Positions 14,455 to 23,879 are shown, counted from the stretch's first letter. The stretch: 51,918 nucleotides of DNA from Comamonadaceae bacterium (GCA_947450675.1 CANFWI010000020.1:1-51918), one strand, 5' to 3'. Numbers and translations are program-made. Notes: generated from the letters alone by a model not told the origin.

Positions 14455-14970
14455 ATGCTTTACTTTAAGTCATCTGTTTCACGCGATTTCTCCTCGCCGG
14501 CGACGCTATTTTTGGGCCTCATGCTGGTGCTTTCGCTGGTGATTGCCCCGCGCCCCGCAGAGTCGGCGACTGTTGAGTGGACCGGGGTTGTGGCCAATAC
14601 ATGTGTGGTCACGCTGAACAGCAACGGCCTGTTGGGGGTTTCAGTCAGCGGCCAAGCGATGAGCTCCGACCAAACCGCAGGTCAGCCCGCCAGCGTGGCG
14701 GTGATGAGCACGGGCCCCAACGTGGTGACCTTTGGCAGCCCCGCCATGACCTTGTGGGCGCCAAGCTACACAGGCAGCCCGATCGTCAGCAGCAAACAGC
14801 AATCCAACAAAGGACATTCCAGTGCTTGGATGGTCACCGCACATCAAGCCGCGATTGAGCCGGGGGACACTCTGTTTGAGGTTCATGCGCAGTTAGCCGA
14901 CGCCGCCAACGCCTTTCCGATGGGGGCGTACAAAGTGTCGAGCGAGGTCACCTGTGCCCCAGCGAACTGA
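14455..14970 (+). CDS. Secreted pilin-like protein
   Basis: A 171-aa protein. ATG 14455 is chosen because AAAGGG lies 8 bases upstream; an earlier in-frame ATG (14422) overlaps the operator. A signal peptide with a hydrophobic core (LFLGLMLVLSLVIAP) ends near the PAESA of residues 35-39. The mature part (TVEWTGVVANTCVVTLNSNG, LSS-like MSSDQTAG, PASVAV) has the beta-rich look and cysteine placement of small fimbrial or spore-coat-U type subunits, with one Cys near the N-terminus and one four residues from the end. It is followed after 4 bases by a chaperone-like gene. I cannot assign a named family. Surface or periplasmic location is likely. Confidence 0.5.
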   Translation: MLYFKSSVSRDFSSPATLFLGLMLVLSLVIAPRPAESATVEWTGVVANTCVVTLNSNGLLGVSVSGQAMSSDQTAGQPASVAVMSTGPNVVTFGSPAMTLWAPSYTGSPIVSSKQQSNKGHSSAWMVTAHQAAIEPGDTLFEVHAQLADAANAFPMGAYKVSSEVTCAPAN

Positions 14971-14974
14971 CGCC

Positions 14975-15433
14975 ATGGAACGCTCAACGGGAAACTGTGT
15001 CACCAAAGCCATTGGCGGGCTCTTTTTGCTCGGAATTTTCAGCACCGGTGCCTTTTCACAAGGGCTCACGCCCATGCAAAAAACGGGGGTGACCGGCTCG
15101 GACCAAAAAGTGTTCAGCCTCACCATCATGAACCCCTATCTGAAGGAGATGATTTATGAACTCAGCGCAGAAGACCGCAGCACAGGTGCGCGGCAACCCG
15201 ATGTCAAATTCACAGGACGGCGCGGACGACTGGGCGCCAAGGGCCAAAAGAAGTTGCTGGTCCTCATTCCGGTCAAGGCTGACAAACGTGAAGTTCGCGT
15301 CTGCCTGCGCTTCCCTGACATGCAGGAGTCGGTCCGTCCTCGCGTTTGTGGTGATTTCACTGCTATTGCCTTGCGGGGCCATGAGCGCCAACGGGGTTTA
15401 CATGCCCCCGCCACCGATGGGCGTGGGGGGTGA
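14975..15433 (+). CDS. Secreted protein with pilus-chaperone-like features
   Basis: A 152-aa protein starting 4 bases after the previous gene, with a signal peptide (AIGGLFLLGIFSTGAFSQG, cleavage near residue 28). The mature part contains KVFSLTIMNPYLKEMIYEL and an RLGAKGQKKLLVLIPVKADKREVRVC segment, reminiscent of the G1-strand region of periplasmic fimbrial chaperones (basic Arg/Lys-rich stretch, then alternating hydrophobics). It has only one immunoglobulin-like domain's worth of sequence, so it is not a complete classical chaperone. Its 3' end overlaps the next gene by about 150 bases, so its last 25 residues are in doubt. Confidence 0.45.
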   Translation: MERSTGNCVTKAIGGLFLLGIFSTGAFSQGLTPMQKTGVTGSDQKVFSLTIMNPYLKEMIYELSAEDRSTGARQPDVKFTGRRGRLGAKGQKKLLVLIPVKADKREVRVCLRFPDMQESVRPRVCGDFTAIALRGHERQRGLHAPATDGRGG

Positions 15434-15707
15434 AGACTCGATCACGACAGGGACTGGGACCCATTGCCGAACGTCCATGAATTCCAACAAGGGCTATGTC
15501 GACCTGGGGGTCACAGGAACACAAGGCGCCACCAGCGATGTGTTTTCAGGATTTTCAGCACCAAGGCAGGACACCGCCACGGTCTATGCGCGTGTGGTGA
15601 TCCCCCTCGGGAATGCCCCCCAAAAGATAGATTGCGGCAGATTCATGCAACTGGAAATAGAGCGGCTGGAATCAGAGATCAAGATGCTGCGCTATTCCCC
15701 AGACTAA
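15288..15707 (+). CDS. Small secreted protein of unknown function
   Basis: A 139-aa protein if it starts at GTG 15288; ATGs at 15201 or 15381 are alternatives. GTG is preferred because it precedes a clear signal-peptide core (VLAFVVISLLLPCGAMSA), which the 15381 start would lose. The mature part has a Pro/Gly-rich start (PPPPMGVGGED), a beta-like middle (GYVDLGVTGTQGATSDVF, then ATVYARVVIPLG), and a C-terminal helix (CGRFMQLEIERLESEIKMLR) that could be a short coiled coil. The gene overlaps the previous one in another frame. I do not recognise the family. It is part of the TetR-controlled cluster. Confidence 0.45.
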   Translation: MKFASACASLTCRSRSVLAFVVISLLLPCGAMSANGVYMPPPPMGVGGEDSITTGTGTHCRTSMNSNKGYVDLGVTGTQGATSDVFSGFSAPRQDTATVYARVVIPLGNAPQKIDCGRFMQLEIERLESEIKMLRYSPD

Positions 15708-15733
15708 ACAAAAAAACAAAACAGGAGACAAAC

Positions 15734-15832
15734 ATGTCCTACAACTTCATGATCATTTCAGTCATCGCCGGTTTGATGGTGCTTCCCCAGCGGCTACTGA
15801 AGGTGGCCGCCATTGTGTGGGGTGCCCGATGA
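15734..15832 (+). CDS. 32-aa membrane peptide
   Basis: This short gene has a strong AGGAGA ribosome binding site (15723-15728) at ideal spacing, and its TGA overlaps the ATG of the MscS gene (ATGA at 15829-15832). The peptide is a single hydrophobic helix (FMIISVIAGLMVL) with a basic C-terminus (QRLLKVAAIVWGAR). Such coupling suggests a leader or a small partner of the channel. It has no recognised family and could be merely a translational coupler. Confidence 0.45.
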   Translation: MSYNFMIISVIAGLMVLPQRLLKVAAIVWGAR

Positions 15833-16641
15833 TGGACGGCATCAACAAATTAGAGTCGCTGCATCAGATGAACTCCTTAGATTTGGTCTTCATCTTGGCG
15901 GTACTTTTTTCCTTCGGGGTGTTGGCAACCTTCGCACGCTGGGCCATGCGACAGCTCGCCGAGGTCGCAGAGCCCGCTGCCCGCCTGAAAATTCTCAGGC
16001 TTATCCCGCTCGTCCGGCTGGGCCTTGTTTTGGTGGCGCTGGTGCTCATCACGCCCTTCTTCATGGAGCCAAGTTTTAAGAACATCATGACCCTTCTGGC
16101 GAGCGCCGGTGTGCTGCTTGCGTTTGTGTTCAAGGACTACGGCAGTAGCCTCGCCGCAGGCCTGGTAGCGGTCCTAGAGAACACCTACCAAGTGGGCGAC
16201 TGGATCGAGATCGATGGCGCGTACGGAGAGGTGCGGCGAATCAACCCGCGGGCAGTCCACATCGTGACCTCGGAGGACAATGAGATCATCATCCCGCACT
16301 ACCAGATGTGGTCAAAGAAGATTTCAAACGCCACCAGCGGGAATCGCACCTTGTTGTGCGTTGCTGATTTTTATCTCGACCCGAATCATGATGGGCAGGA
16401 TGTCATCAAGTTGCTGAAACAAGTCGCAGAGACCAGTCTCTACAGAAACCCTGAGTCAAAGGTTTCTGTGGTGGTGAAAGAACAGCCTTGGGGGTCGCAC
16501 TACAAAATCAAGGCCTATGTCAATGAAAGCCGTGAGCAATTCGCGTTCATCACGGACCTGACGGTTCGCGGCAAAAGGTCATTGCTACAGAAAAGGATCA
16601 TGTTTGCATTGGCGATTCCCTCTGTGCTTCTACAGAAGTGA
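15829..16641 (+). CDS. MscS-family mechanosensitive ion channel
   Basis: A 270-aa inner-membrane protein with about three transmembrane segments. The pore-lining TM3 shows the small-residue pattern (LLASAGVLLAFVFKDYGSSLAAGLVAVLEN) followed by the beta-domain signature YQVGDWIEIDGAYGEV and the MscS-like EDNEIIIPHYQM. Channels of this family open on membrane tension during hypo-osmotic shock. The start ATG at 15829 overlaps the stop of the 32-aa peptide gene. It is the last gene of the TetR-linked secreted-protein cluster, an unusual companion that suggests regulated envelope function rather than housekeeping osmoprotection. Confidence 0.85.
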   Translation: MMDGINKLESLHQMNSLDLVFILAVLFSFGVLATFARWAMRQLAEVAEPAARLKILRLIPLVRLGLVLVALVLITPFFMEPSFKNIMTLLASAGVLLAFVFKDYGSSLAAGLVAVLENTYQVGDWIEIDGAYGEVRRINPRAVHIVTSEDNEIIIPHYQMWSKKISNATSGNRTLLCVADFYLDPNHDGQDVIKLLKQVAETSLYRNPESKVSVVVKEQPWGSHYKIKAYVNESREQFAFITDLTVRGKRSLLQKRIMFALAIPSVLLQK

Positions 16642-16659
16642 GTGAACAGACTCCGCAAA

Positions 16660-16686
16660 CGCATGCCCCAAATGCGTGGGGTTTTT
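16660..16686 (+). terminator. Terminator after the mscS-like gene
   Basis: CCCCA (16666-16670) pairs with TGGGG (16677-16681) and is followed by TTTTT. An alternative CGCAT/ATGCG stem overlaps it. It lies about 20 bases after the MscS stop. Confidence 0.5.
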
Positions 16687-16762
16687 CACTCTTGGGGCTG
16701 GCCGAGGCACGGTACCCATCAAGGCGCCGGCGGCTACATGGCGGCGACACGGCAGAAAGTAA

Positions 16763-16800
16763 AAAGCCTCTGCTGCTAAATAAATAGCAGCAGAGGCTTT
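16763..16800 (-). terminator. Terminator of the tRNA-Leu gene
   Basis: AAAGCCTCTGCTGCT (16763-16777) pairs perfectly with AGCAGCAGAGGCTTT (16786-16800) in a 15-bp stem. The T-run lies on the minus strand after the tRNA. Confidence 0.8.
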
Positions 16801-16807
16801 AAATACT

Positions 16808-16892
16808 TGGTGCCCGGGGCCGGAATCGAACCGGCACGCCTTTCGGCGGGGGATTTTGAGTCCCCTGCGTCTACCAATTTCACCACCCGGGC
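16808..16892 (-). tRNA. tRNA-Leu (anticodon CAA)
   Basis: An 85-base class II tRNA. The acceptor GCCCGGG (16886-16892) pairs with the CCCGGGC before an encoded CCA (16808-16810). The D-arm contains TGGTAGAC. The anticodon stem-loop GGGGA-CTCAAAA-TCCCC gives anticodon CAA. A long variable arm and GGTTCGATTCC T-arm complete it. It reads UUG codons. Its promoter must lie within the 40 bases shared with the cysM start; a CATAAT -10-like box is at 16911-16916 on the minus strand. Confidence 0.95.
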
Positions 16893-16932
16893 AGTAGATT
16901 GCAAGCTGCAAATTATGGCACAGTGTGAGGCT

Positions 16933-17835
16933 ATGAATTACAAGACTATTGAAGATGCCATCGGAAACACGCCGTTGGTCGCATTGCAACGCATCCACGC
17001 CGCTGAAAACCGTGAGCGCAACAACGTTTTATTGGGCAAGCTCGAAGGCAACAATCCGGCGGGCTCGGTCAAGGACCGACCGGCTTTGTCGATGATCAAG
17101 CGCGCTGAAGAGCGTGGTGACATCCAGCCGGGTGACACGCTGATTGAGGCGACCTCTGGCAACACCGGCATTGCGCTGGCCATGGCGGCGGCCATCAAGG
17201 GTTACCGCATGGTGCTGATCATGCCGGAAGACCTTTCGATTGAACGCGCGCAGACCATGAAGGCCTTCGGTGCAGAACTCATCCTCACGCCCAAGTCGGG
17301 CGGTATCGAATATGCCCGTGACTTGGCCGACCGCATGCAGAACGAAGGCAAGGGACGGGTGCTCGACCAGTTTGCCAACCCAGACAACCCGCGTATTCAT
17401 TACGAAACCACCGGCCCCGAAATCTGGCAAGACACCGGCGGCAAGGTGACGCACTTTGTCAGCGCCATGGGCACCACCGGCACCATCACCGGTGTCTCGC
17501 GTTACTTGAAAGAGCAAAACCCGGCGATTCAAATCATCGGTGCTCAGCCGAGTGAAGGCTCACGCATTCCGGGTATTCGCAAATGGCCCGAGGCCTACAT
17601 GCCGAAGATTTATGACGCCAGCCATGTCGACCAATTGGTCTTGGTCAGCCAGCTGGACGCGGAAGACATGTGCCGACGCATGGCGCGCGAAGAGGGCATT
17701 TTTGCCGGCATCTCAGCGGCGGGTGCGTGCTGGGTGGCCCAAGAGATCGCCAAGACTGTGCGTGACGCGGTGATTGTGTTCATCGTCTGCGACCGCGGTG
17801 ATCGTTATTTGTCGACCGGCGTTTTCCCAGCTTGA
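16933..17835 (+). CDS. cysM: Cysteine synthase B (CysM-type)
   Basis: This 300-aa PLP enzyme makes L-cysteine from O-acetylserine and sulfide or thiosulfate. The PLP lysine is K47 (PAGSVKDRP); TSGNTG and the GTTGTITG phosphate loop are present. The length (300 aa) and the SEGSRIPGIRKWPEAY segment favour CysM over CysK. ATG 16933 gives the family-typical N-terminus MNYKTIEDAIGNTPLV, although the GAGG (16927-16930) is close; an in-frame ATG at 16915 is possible. It is divergent from tRNA-Leu and followed after 14 bases by the Nudix gene. Confidence 0.92.
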   Translation: MNYKTIEDAIGNTPLVALQRIHAAENRERNNVLLGKLEGNNPAGSVKDRPALSMIKRAEERGDIQPGDTLIEATSGNTGIALAMAAAIKGYRMVLIMPEDLSIERAQTMKAFGAELILTPKSGGIEYARDLADRMQNEGKGRVLDQFANPDNPRIHYETTGPEIWQDTGGKVTHFVSAMGTTGTITGVSRYLKEQNPAIQIIGAQPSEGSRIPGIRKWPEAYMPKIYDASHVDQLVLVSQLDAEDMCRRMAREEGIFAGISAAGACWVAQEIAKTVRDAVIVFIVCDRGDRYLSTGVFPA

Positions 17836-17849
17836 ACAGGAGCAGTTGT

Positions 17850-18386
17850 ATGACCAGTGATTTCAAGTTTTGCCCCAGCTGCGCGACGCCGTTGGGCATG
17901 GTGACGGAGATGGAAGACGGCGGTCCCAAAGCCCGTTTGCGTTGCACCAATTGCGACTACACGCACTGGAACAACCCGACGCCCGTGTTGGCAGCTGTTG
18001 TAGAGTACGAAGGCAAGATTTTGCTGGCGCGCAACGCGGCTTGGTCGGGTGAAAAGTACGCGCTGATCACGGGGTTCATGGAAGCCGGCGAGACGCCAGA
18101 AGGCGGCATCGAGCGTGAAATCGCCGAAGAGACCAACCTGAGCACCAGCGCGCTCAAGCTGATTGGCGTCTATGACTTTCAGCGCATGAACCAGATCATC
18201 ATTGCCTACCATGCGGTGTGCAGCGGTGAGGTCAAGCTGTCGCCCGAGCTGGTCGACTACAAGCTGTATGCGTTTGAAGACGTGCTGTGCTGGCCCGCCG
18301 GAACCGGCTATGCGATGGCCGACTTTCTCACGTCACGTGGGCACACGCCGACGTTCATGGAGTGGTCTAAGAGAGCCATTGTCTGA
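17850..18386 (+). CDS. Nudix hydrolase with zinc ribbon
   Basis: A 178-aa protein. The N-terminal zinc ribbon (C8-x2-C11 and C32-x2-C35) precedes a Nudix domain with the box G75-x5-E81-x7-REIAEETNL, complete except for the final Gly-to-Asn change. This NUDT12/NudC-like arrangement suggests hydrolysis of a nucleoside diphosphate derivative such as NADH or ADP-ribose. ATG 17850 has AGGAGC at 17838-17843, while an in-frame TTG at 17832 lies too early. It is probably co-transcribed with cysM, from which it is separated by 14 bases. Confidence 0.85.
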   Translation: MTSDFKFCPSCATPLGMVTEMEDGGPKARLRCTNCDYTHWNNPTPVLAAVVEYEGKILLARNAAWSGEKYALITGFMEAGETPEGGIEREIAEETNLSTSALKLIGVYDFQRMNQIIIAYHAVCSGEVKLSPELVDYKLYAFEDVLCWPAGTGYAMADFLTSRGHTPTFMEWSKRAIV

Positions 18387-18502
18387 TCCGGTTTTACTTC
18401 AGCCCTGAATTGCGAGGCCAGTGTTCTGCTTAAAATCAAAATAACAAACGTATCGACTGAACTTGACCGTCAAGTTCAAAGCCCACGGGCTGAAAGAAAC
18501 TC

Positions 18503-18730
18503 ATGAACATTGACAAAGAACTCGACACCCGCGGGCTGAACTGCCCACTGCCTATCTTGAAGGCCAAGAAGGCGCTGGCCGACATGGCCACTGGCCAGCT
18601 CCTCAAAGTGGTGTCAACCGATGCAGGCTCGACCCGTGACTTCCAAGCCTTTGCCAAGCAAACCGGCAATGACTTGGTCGAGCAGCAAACCGTTGGCACG
18701 GACTATATTCACGTGCTCAAACGGCGCTGA
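18503..18730 (+). CDS. TusA-family sulfurtransferase
   Basis: A 75-aa protein with the SirA/TusA CPxP motif (C14-P15-L16-P17) after LDTRGLNC and the typical ILKAKKALADM helix. The cysteine carries persulfide sulfur for tRNA thiolation or other sulfur transfer. It sits downstream of cysM and the Nudix gene, forming a loose sulfur-metabolism neighbourhood. A complete small family member. Whether it is true TusA or a paralogue cannot be decided from sequence alone. Confidence 0.88.
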   Translation: MNIDKELDTRGLNCPLPILKAKKALADMATGQLLKVVSTDAGSTRDFQAFAKQTGNDLVEQQTVGTDYIHVLKRR

Positions 18731-18753
18731 CACACCGACTGCCCGCTCGCAGT

Positions 18754-19671
18754 TCAGGCGGCAGCCAGCAGGCGTGCTGTCGTTAAATTTTCAGAAATTT
18801 GCAGCTGGCTCAAATAGGCCCTGAAATGCGCGCCCACTTCTGGGTGTTGCAAGGCCAGTTCCACCGTGGCTTCCAGGAAGCCTTCTTTGCTGCCGCAGTC
18901 GTAGCGTTTGCCTTGGTACTGAAAGGCATAGACGCTTTCATGCTGCATCAAACCAGCGATACCGTCCGTCAGCTGGATCTCGCCACCGACACCGCCAGCT
19001 TGCTGGCGAATCTGGTCAAACACACCCGGCGTGAGGATGTAGCGGCCCGCCACACCCATGCGTGAGGGCGCCACTTCTGGCGCTGGCTTTTCAACCATAC
19101 GCGAGATCTTGATGAGCCCCGGCCGGACAACATCGCCAGCCACAATGCCGTAGCGCCGCGTGTGCTCTTCGGGCACTTCCTGCACCGCGATGATGGACTG
19201 CTGCAGTTCCTTGAACTGCGTCACCATTTGCGTCAGCACGGATGGCGAGCCGACCATCAAGTCATCGGCCAACACCACGGCAAACGGTTCGTTGCCGACC
19301 AAGTGCTCTGCGCACAGCACAGCGTGGCCAAGGCCGAGCGAGCGTGGCTGGCGCACATACGAGCAAAAAATGTCGTCAGGCACGACGGAGTGAAGCAGCT
19401 TGAGAAGCGCGTCTTTGTGCGCAGCTTCAAGCTCTCTTTCGAGCTCATAAGCAGTGTCGAAATGGTCTTCAATCGCGCGCTTGTTGCGGCCAGTCACAAA
19501 AATCATGTGACGAATGCCGGCTGCGTAAGCTTCTTCGACAGCGTATTGAATCAGCGGCTTGTCGACGATGGGCAGCATCTCTTTGGGCTGGGCTTTGGTC
19601 GCCGGTAAAAATCGGGTGCCTAAGCCAGCAACTGGGAAAACGGCTTTTCGAATAACGGTGCGTGGGGTCAT
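18754..19671 (-). CDS. galU: UTP-glucose-1-phosphate uridylyltransferase
   Basis: This 305-aa enzyme makes UDP-glucose from UTP and glucose 1-phosphate for envelope polysaccharides. The nucleotide-binding start [19 protein letters not shown] and [14 protein letters not shown] are diagnostic. [12 protein letters not shown] and [12 protein letters not shown] are also GalU motifs. The length is normal. It converges with the tusA-like gene (23 bases between stops) and stands alone; valS ends about 150 bases upstream in the same direction. Confidence 0.95.
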   Translation of the reverse strand: MTPRTVIRKAVFPVAGLGTRFLPATKAQPKEMLPIVDKPLIQYAVEEAYAAGIRHMIFVTGRNKRAIEDHFDTAYELERELEAAHKDALLKLLHSVVPDDIFCSYVRQPRSLGLGHAVLCAEHLVGNEPFAVVLADDLMVGSPSVLTQMVTQFKELQQSIIAVQEVPEEHTRRYGIVAGDVVRPGLIKISRMVEKPAPEVAPSRMGVAGRYILTPGVFDQIRQQAGGVGGEIQLTDGIAGLMQHESVYAFQYQGKRYDCGSKEGFLEATVELALQHPEVGAHFRAYLSQLQISENLTTARLLAAA

Positions 19672-19827
19672 GGACTTCCTGTCGTTGGTGATCGTTGGCT
19701 CAAGCCCAAATTAACACAGGCTGATCTGTTGGCAAGCTCAATAGCGGCATTCACCGGCCAAAATAGGTTTGGTCTGACATGCATGCGCGCTGTTGTCCTA
19801 CGCCTTTTTTCCGCTAAAGCACATGGA

Positions 19828-22707
19828 TCAGTTCAAACGGGCTAATTGACCGCGGAGCTTTTCAAGCGTGGCGGTGTAGTCGGTCAGCCGCTTTTTCTCT
19901 TGCTCCAGTACGGCGGCAGGTACCTTGTTCACAAAAGCTTCGTTGGCTAATTTGGCGTTGACCTTGATCAACTCGCCCTCCAGTCGGGTGGCTTCTTTGC
20001 CAAGTCTGGCTTTTTCTGCCGCCACATCAACCTCGACAAAGAGGCAGATCCGTGCGTCCCCAACCACGGCGACCGGTGCGCCTTGGGCGGCTGTCGCCCA
20101 GATGGTTTCGTCTTCAAACACCTGCACGTCGTTGAGCTTGGCCAGCGCCTTGATGACCGGCGCGGCTTTGCGCATGAAGTCGGTGTCGCCCAGTACCAGC
20201 AGGGGCATGCGCAGGGCAGGTGAGACATTCATTTCACCGCGCAGATTGCGGCAGGCGTCGACCAGCGTTTTCAGCTTGGCCACGTGTGCCTCCGCTTGCG
20301 CATCGATTTTTTGCGGTTGGCTGGTGGGGTAGTGCGCTTCGCCGATGAAGCGGCCCGCCAAGCCGGCAACTGGCGCAACTTTTTGCCAGAGTTCTTCCGT
20401 GATGAACGGAATCACCGGATGCGCCAAACGCAAAATAGCTTCCAGCGTGCGGATCAAAGTGCGGCGCGTGGCGCGTTGCTCGGCCTCGGTGCCGGTTTGA
20501 ATTTGCACCTTGGCAATTTCCAAGTACCAGTCGCAAAACTCGTCCCAGACAAACTGGTAAATGCTGCCAGCGACGTTGTCGAGCCGGTAGTCGGCAAAGC
20601 CTTTGGCCACGTCCGCTTCAACGCGTTGCAGCGTCGAAGCAATCCAGCGGTCGGCTTGCGAGAAGCTCATGTAGTTGTGGAACTCGCCGCCGGGTTGGCA
20701 TTGCTCTTTGGTGTGTTTTTCGAGCCCGCAGTCTTGGCCTTCGCAGTTCATCAGCGTGAAGCGGGTGGCGTTCCACAGCTTGTTGCAGAAGTTGCGGTAG
20801 CCTTCGCAGCGCTTGCTGTCGAAGTTGATGCTGCGGCCCAAACTGGCCAGCGAGGCAAAGGTGAAGCGCAGCGCATCAGCGCCGTAGCCGGGGATGCCTG
20901 CCGGGAATTCTTTCTCGGTGTTCTTGCGCACTTGTGGCGCGGTCTCGGGTTTTCGCAGGCCTTGTGAGCGCTTGTCTAGCAGCGGTGCCAACTCGATGCC
21001 GTCAATCAGATCCACCGGGTCCAGCACATTGCCTTCGGACTTGCTCATTTTTTTGCCCTGAGCGTCTTTCACCAAACCGTGGATGTACACGTGGTGAAAA
21101 GGCACTTGGCCGGTGAAGTGCGTCGTCATCATGATCATCCGGGCGACCCAGAAAAAGATGATGTCGTAGCCGGTGACCAGCACGCTGGAGGGTAAGAAAA
21201 GATCCAGCTCTTTGGTTTTTTCTGGCCAGCCTAAAGATGAAAACGGCACCAGCGCAGATGAATACCACGTGTCGAGCACGTCTTCGTCACGGCGCAGCGT
21301 TTTGCCCGGGGCTTGTTTCTGAGCTTCCTCTTCATTGGTCGCGACATAGACTTTGCCGTCTTCGTCGTACCAAGCCGGAATCTGATGACCCCACCACAGC
21401 TGGCGTGAAATGCACCAGTCTTGAATGTTGCCCATCCACTGGTTGTAAGTGTTGACCCATTGCTCGGGCACGAACTTCACGGCACCGCTGTCGACCGCGT
21501 CAATGGCTTTTTGCGCGATCGACTTGCCAGTGGGGTCTTGCGGGCTGACCTTGTTCATGGCGACAAACCATTGGTCCGTCAACATCGGCTCGATCACTTG
21601 GCCGGTGCGGGCGCAACGCGGCACCATCAGCTTGTGTTTTTTAACTTCAACCAAAAAGCCCTGCGCTTCCAAGTCAGCAACCACGGCCTTGCGGGCCACA
21701 AAGCGGTCCAAGCCGCGGTACTTTTCAGGCGCGTTGTCATTGATGGCGGCGTCCAGCGTCAGCACGCCGATGATCGGCAGCTTGTGGCGCTGGCCGACGG
21801 CATAGTCGTTGGTGTCGTGTGCGGGCGTGACCTTGACCACGCCCGTGCCAAAAGCGATGTCGACGTAATCATCGGCAATCACCGGAATCTCGCGGTCACA
21901 CAGCGGGAGTTTGACGGCTTGGCCAATCAAATGCTGGTAGCGTTCGTCTTCCGGATGGACCATCACCGCGACGTCGCCGAGCATGGTTTCAGGGCGGGTG
22001 GTGGCGACTGTCAGCGAGCCTGAGCCGTCTGCCAGTGGGTAGCGGATGTGCCACATGAAGCCGTCTTCTTCTTCGCTCTCAACTTCTAAGTCGCTCACCG
22101 CCGATTTCAAAATCGGGTCCCAGTTGACGAGCCGCTTGCCGCGGTAAATCAGGCCTTGCTGGTAGAGCTGCACAAAGGTCGAGGTGACGACCTTGGACAT
22201 TTTCGGGTCCATGGTGAAGTACTCGTGCTTCCAAGACACCGAGTCGCCCATGCGCCGCATTTGCCGCGTGATGGTCGAGCCAGATTCTTCCTTCCATTCC
22301 CAGACTTTGGCGACAAAGTTTTTGCGACCCAGATCGTGCCGCGTTTTGCCTTCGCCGGCCAGCTTGCGCTCGACCACGATCTGCGTGGCGATGCCCGCGT
22401 GGTCGGTGCCCGGCACCCACAGCGTGTTGTCGCCCGACATCCGGTGGTAGCGCGCCAGCGAGTCCATGATGGTCTGGTTAAACGCATGGCCCATGTGCAG
22501 CGTGCCGGTCACGTTGGGCGGTGGCAGCTGAACCGCAAACGAGGGCTTGGCGGCGTCCAGCGTCGGCTCGTACAGGCCGCTTTGCTCCCAAGCCGGACCC
22601 CAATGCGCTTCCAGCGCGGCGGGCTCAAACGATTTGGACAGAGATTGCAGGCCGGGTTGATCGACAGGCTGGACCGGCTGGACCGGTTGGGTGGGGGCGT
22701 TGCTCAT
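19828..22707 (-). CDS. valS: Valine-tRNA ligase
   Basis: This 959-aa class I aminoacyl-tRNA synthetase charges tRNA-Val. The HIGH-type motif is [11 protein letters not shown] and the KMSKS motif is KKMSKSEGN. The CP1 editing domain ([13 protein letters not shown]) and the C-terminal Val-arm coiled coil ([20 protein letters not shown]) are all present. The N-terminus carries an unusual Pro/Val/Gln repeat ([12 protein letters not shown]) before the conserved domain. Essential single-copy gene with a monocistronic appearance. Confidence 0.97.
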   Translation of the reverse strand: MSNAPTQPVQPVQPVDQPGLQSLSKSFEPAALEAHWGPAWEQSGLYEPTLDAAKPSFAVQLPPPNVTGTLHMGHAFNQTIMDSLARYHRMSGDNTLWVPGTDHAGIATQIVVERKLAGEGKTRHDLGRKNFVAKVWEWKEESGSTITRQMRRMGDSVSWKHEYFTMDPKMSKVVTSTFVQLYQQGLIYRGKRLVNWDPILKSAVSDLEVESEEEDGFMWHIRYPLADGSGSLTVATTRPETMLGDVAVMVHPEDERYQHLIGQAVKLPLCDREIPVIADDYVDIAFGTGVVKVTPAHDTNDYAVGQRHKLPIIGVLTLDAAINDNAPEKYRGLDRFVARKAVVADLEAQGFLVEVKKHKLMVPRCARTGQVIEPMLTDQWFVAMNKVSPQDPTGKSIAQKAIDAVDSGAVKFVPEQWVNTYNQWMGNIQDWCISRQLWWGHQIPAWYDEDGKVYVATNEEEAQKQAPGKTLRRDEDVLDTWYSSALVPFSSLGWPEKTKELDLFLPSSVLVTGYDIIFFWVARMIMMTTHFTGQVPFHHVYIHGLVKDAQGKKMSKSEGNVLDPVDLIDGIELAPLLDKRSQGLRKPETAPQVRKNTEKEFPAGIPGYGADALRFTFASLASLGRSINFDSKRCEGYRNFCNKLWNATRFTLMNCEGQDCGLEKHTKEQCQPGGEFHNYMSFSQADRWIASTLQRVEADVAKGFADYRLDNVAGSIYQFVWDEFCDWYLEIAKVQIQTGTEAEQRATRRTLIRTLEAILRLAHPVIPFITEELWQKVAPVAGLAGRFIGEAHYPTSQPQKIDAQAEAHVAKLKTLVDACRNLRGEMNVSPALRMPLLVLGDTDFMRKAAPVIKALAKLNDVQVFEDETIWATAAQGAPVAVVGDARICLFVEVDVAAEKARLGKEATRLEGELIKVNAKLANEAFVNKVPAAVLEQEKKRLTDYTATLEKLRGQLARLN

Positions 22708-22883
22708 GGGGACTTTATGAAGTGAAAACGTCCCGCTGCGAAAGCGCTTTCAAGGCGGGGACGAAAGCGGTGATTTTAACTAGCTGGCGGACTCGGTTGG
22801 GCTGCGGCAGATTCACCCAAATCAGTAGCAAAATTGCGCATCCTCTCTAAAATGCGCAAACCTTCAAACGCTGGAGCTTTTTC

Positions 22884-23879
22884 ATGATTTTTTCTCGACG
22901 CCTGGGCTTGGCTTCTCTCATTCGTTACGCCGCAGTATCCGCTGTCTTGGCCCTGGGTTGCAGCTTCGGCGTAGCGATTGCGCAGCCGCTCAAGCCGATC
23001 AAAATTTTGGTCGGTTTCCCGCCTGGCGGTGGCACCGACGCAGCGGCGCGCATTTTGGCTGAAAAGCTCAAGGACGAGTTGGGTGTGGCGGTGATCGTCG
23101 AAAACAAACCGGGTGCGGGCGGACAGATTGCGGCGCAGGCCCTGAAAGCCGCAGCGGCCGACGGCAGCACCTTGTTTTTGTCGCATGACCACACCATCAC
23201 CATCTTGCCGATGGTGACTAAGAACCCGGGTTACGCACCCGCGCAAGACTTTGCGCCGGTGGCTGGTTTTGCCACCTTTGTGAACGCCTTTGCGGTGTCC
23301 GGTGGCACACCGGCCAAGAGCTTTAACGAGTATGTGGCTTGGGTCAAAACGCAGGGTGGCAAAGGTGCCGTCGGCATTCCGGCGCCGGCCTCAACGCCAG
23401 AATTTCTGGTCAAGGTGATCGGGGATAAATTCAAGCTCGACTTGCTGTCTGCGCCGTACCGCGGTAGCGCGCCCATGATGGCCGACATGCTGGGCAACCA
23501 GATCGGCGCGGGCGTGGCCTCGGTGCCAGACTTCATTGAAAACCACAAGGCCGGAAAAGTCCGCATCGTGGCGGTGCTGGGCGCTAAAAGGCAGGCCGCC
23601 TTGCCCGACGTGCCGACGTTTTCAGAGCTCGGTATGAGCGGCTTGGAAGACCTGCCTTACTACGGAATTTTTGCGCCAGCGGGCACACCGAAAGCGTTTG
23701 TCGACACGTTCTCTGCGGCCTTGGCCAAAGTACTCACGCTGCCGGACGTCCACAACCACTTGACCCAGATGGGACTGACGGTGGGTTTCATGACGTCGAG
23801 TCAACTTGCTCAGCGGGAAAAAGCTTACGCCCAAGCTTGGGCACGCATCATTCAAAACAGCGGTTTTCAGCCGCAATAA
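22884..23879 (+). CDS. TctC/Bug-family periplasmic solute-binding protein
   Basis: A 331-aa protein with a signal peptide (AAVSAVLALGCSFGVAIAQP). Signatures are KILVGFPPGGGTDAAARILAEKL, VIVENKPGAGG and GIFAPAGTP. It is a periplasmic receptor for a small anionic compound. There is no adjacent tctA/tctB or regulator, so it is an orphan that would share membrane components encoded elsewhere. It is not closely similar to the other Bug protein in the window and is probably not a recent duplicate. It is followed by a rubrerythrin-like gene, with no obvious functional link. Confidence 0.88.
   Translation: MIFSRRLGLASLIRYAAVSAVLALGCSFGVAIAQPLKPIKILVGFPPGGGTDAAARILAEKLKDELGVAVIVENKPGAGGQIAAQALKAAAADGSTLFLSHDHTITILPMVTKNPGYAPAQDFAPVAGFATFVNAFAVSGGTPAKSFNEYVAWVKTQGGKGAVGIPAPASTPEFLVKVIGDKFKLDLLSAPYRGSAPMMADMLGNQIGAGVASVPDFIENHKAGKVRIVAVLGAKRQAALPDVPTFSELGMSGLEDLPYYGIFAPAGTPKAFVDTFSAALAKVLTLPDVHNHLTQMGLTVGFMTSSQLAQREKAYAQAWARIIQNSGFQPQ

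Noticed and set aside
20284..22725. Several 100-230-codon frames opposite valS
   Set aside because: Antisense shadows of a well-defined valyl-tRNA synthetase gene, with no ribosome binding sites or recognisable motifs.
22884..23879. Possible recent duplication of the two TctC/Bug genes (11380-12369 and 22884-23879)
   Set aside because: Beyond family motifs the two proteins differ throughout, so they are separate members of a large family rather than a local duplication.
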